A stretch of DNA of 64,000 bases from NCBI RefSeq assembly GCF_014844095.1, contig NZ_CP062163.1, positions 3,567,501 to 3,631,500 of the forward strand. The letters are read 5' to 3'. The position numbers were made by a program, and so were the translations under genes. This document shows, one piece after another, positions 62,536 through 64,000 of this stretch; the stretch's first letter is position 1, and every line of letters begins with the position of its first letter. The notes below the pieces were generated by a model. It saw only the letters and a list, made by a program, of their open reading frames with translations, did no database searches and was not told where the DNA came from. Source of the DNA: Brevibacillus sp. JNUCC-41 (GTDB taxonomy: Bacteria > Bacillota > Bacilli > Bacillales > DSM-1321).

Positions 62536-62967
62536 TCTCAGTTAATTAAGTATTTCTTACGAATGCTCGCTTATTCGCAGGATTTCATCCCACAAGTAGA
62601 GTATGAATGAGTGAATTAAAGGGGATTTGACCGTTTGGCAATATGAAGGCAGATGGAAACAGAGGATTTAACCTAAATCCCTTAATATTCCATATTCTGC
62701 ACACTTCTCCACGACATCCCCGGGGCTTTCCCTCCCATGTCTCAACGGGTCATATTTGTATGCCCTCTCATTCCTTCGTTATGCCTATCCAAGGGGTGGA
62801 GGCTGGTATTGCTAACGGGACGGGTGATTGCCCTTTTGTTCTATACATCCAGTACTCCGTGCTTCTTTGAAATCCTACGAATAAGCCAATGCTCGTGAAT
62901 GACGATATCAAAAGGCAAGTTTCATGCTGCATCTTGAGCGATCGGATAAACTTTTTCTGGGGAATAT
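62536..62967. other. Unassigned region, partly GC-richer than its surroundings
   Basis: About 430 bp without a supported gene. The part 62690-62880 (CCCCGGGGCTTTCCCTCCC and following) has a base composition unlike its neighbours and may be the non-coding end of the adjacent IS110 fragment or another mobile element. The 75-codon frame at 62643 has no ribosome binding site or family signs. Confidence 0.4.
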
Positions 62968-63663
62968 TCAGATCCAGTTCTGGCCATCCCCAAGTTTACC
63001 ACACAACTTCATGACAGATTTCATTTTCTTTGTTTTTTTCACCTTAACATTTGTGGCGTGAATGGCTTGGAACTCAGGGTTATTCATGATCAGACTCATC
63101 GTCGCAAGAAATAGAAAACGTCTGAGTCGAGATCTTCCACGTTTGGATAGGACAATTTGGCCTTTCCACTTCCCAGAGCTTGCCTCGGAAAGGTGCAGAC
63201 CTGCGTGACGCAATAAAGCATTGCCATGAGCGAATCCACTTAAATCACCTGATTCTCCAAGAATACCAGCCAGTGTAATCGTGCTAATTCCTTTAATCGC
63301 GAGTATTTTTTCGGCATAAGGGATCTGTACGAGTATGTTTGTGACTTCTTGTTCAACTGCTTCAAGTTGGGCGGTCGCAAGATCGTATTCCTCAAGCAAT
63401 TGCTTCAAATGAAGTTTATAAGCATCAAGAGCTTTTTTAGTACCAACCGATTTGTTAGCTAGTTCAATCAGTGAATCGGCCTTTGGAATACAGGCATGTC
63501 TTTTCATCACCGATTTCCATCCTTTAACGATATCTTGAGGCTGTAAGGAACGTAGTTCAACTGGAGTAGGAAATAGACGAAGGGTTGCGATAGCTCCCTT
63601 TGCTGTAACATCTTTGAAGACTTGACGTATTTCAGGGAAGACGATATCTACCCAGCGATTTAG
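62968..63663 (-). pseudogene. IS110-family transposase, C-terminal two thirds
   Basis: The frame reads [20 protein letters not shown], then LFPTPVELRSLQP, and the Transposase_20 region IPYAEKILAIKGISTITLAG, ALLRHAGLHLSEASSGKWKG and SKRGRSRLRRFLFLATMSL (catalytic Ser region). The N-terminal DEDD domain is absent: the frame is closed by a stop right at the junction with the decarboxylase sequence. It is a different IS110 type from the one at 59371. Confidence 0.85.
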
Positions 63664-64000
63664 TTAGTTCATTTATGCCTCACGGGGTAACGGGTGCCAG
63701 CATTCTCTCAACTTCCCATTTTTCGATTCATACATGGCCGGAACACCGTTATGCTGCTTTAGATTTATATACGTGCGGAAATCAGGAATTATGGCCAGTA
63801 TTAGAAGAGATTCTTAACAAAATGAAAGTGGGTTCTGCTTTTGTTTATGAACTTTCACGCGGGCATGAATCAAAAAATAAACCTGCCATAAAAGATCTTA
63901 TTTTCACTTATGATGGCAGTAAAAAGAAAGATAGTGAAAGGACTGTAGAATTACTGGATGACCGCGGAAATGCATATGATAGTATACAGTTAAAAGAACT
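63660..64000 (+). pseudogene. SpeD/SpeH-like pyruvoyl decarboxylase, N-terminus lost, runs off the window
   Basis: From ATG 63675 the frame reads [35 protein letters not shown] and then [20 protein letters not shown] and onward. [12 protein letters not shown] with DLYTCG is the core of prokaryotic S-adenosylmethionine decarboxylases, where Ser becomes the pyruvoyl group. About 50 N-terminal residues that should precede it are missing and the frame abuts the IS110 fragment, so the gene has been cut. The usual Glu before the processing Ser is Thr here. The C-terminal part is longer than usual SpeH and continues past the window. Confidence 0.7.

Noticed and set aside
62643-62870. 75-codon frame in the unassigned region
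   Set aside because: No ribosome binding site and no recognisable family; base composition suggests non-coding mobile-element DNA.

Overview
The window looks like the chromosome of a spore-forming Bacillaceae bacterium of the Bacillus/Peribacillus type. The evidence is the gene order tdh - miaB - ricA - cotE - mutS - mutL, then miaA - hfq - spoVK - hflX - ynbB - glnR - glnA, which follows the Bacillus subtilis order, together with moderate AT richness, strong Shine-Dalgarno sites, TTG/GTG starts and spore genes (cotE, spoVK, a YjcZ-type mini-protein). There are no tRNA, rRNA or CRISPR loci.

Layout. 1-8.7 kb: core genes tdh(end)-miaB-ricA, cotE, mutSL, preceded by a 30-unit tandem repeat array. 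8.7-13 kb: an island (PadR regulator with MFS exporter, histidine phosphatase, GNAT) bounded by two 61-bp copies of the mutL 3' end plus terminator, with a tyrosine-recombinase remnant beside the left copy. 13-18 kb: cupin, OPT oligopeptide transporter with a PqqD-like protein, SDR, methyltransferase. 18.4-19 kb: a decayed asparagine synthetase gene containing a second tandem array. 19-24 kb: a complete chitobiose/cellobiose-type PTS operon (EIIB-EIIC-EIIA, GH4 phospho-glycosidase, ChbG deacetylase) with a divergent GntR repressor and visible operators. 24-26 kb: NDH-2 and a DUF1641 protein. 27-32 kb: a BceRS-BceAB antimicrobial-peptide sensing and resistance module beside a lone SUKH immunity gene. 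32.5-33.9 kb: an orphan CitA/AgrC-like histidine kinase. 34-42 kb: miaA-hfq, spoVK, a TRIC-like channel, hflX-ynbB and glnRA with a GlnR box.

42-64 kb is accessory DNA. The last 18 codons of glnA plus its terminator recur at 47.7 kb and 55.0 kb. The first two copies are followed by the same 5'-truncated integrase fragment and a phage-like amidase gene; the third is fused to an amidase tail. I read this as tandem, decayed integrative (prophage-satellite-like) elements at the glnA 3' end. They carry modular cargo: GNAT, YolD, a secreted bacteriocin-like protein with a small membrane protein, a broken SUKH immunity gene, an RsbR-like STAS protein and a broken winged-helix gene. Two IS150-like IS3 elements sit in the loops of rho-independent terminators. 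An IS110 element sits inside a copy of a dispersed terminator repeat, and a second IS110 fragment cuts off the N-terminus of a SpeD-like pyruvoyl decarboxylase at the right edge. Small membrane proteins (DUF4405-like, VanZ, DUF3995-like) lie between the repeat copies.

The most unusual signals are the paired use of housekeeping-gene 3' ends (mutL, glnA) as integration sites with duplicated tails, the two 20/21-nt tandem repeat families, the insertion elements targeting terminator loops, and the bacteriocin-like pair. All function calls come from reading motifs; no database search was possible.
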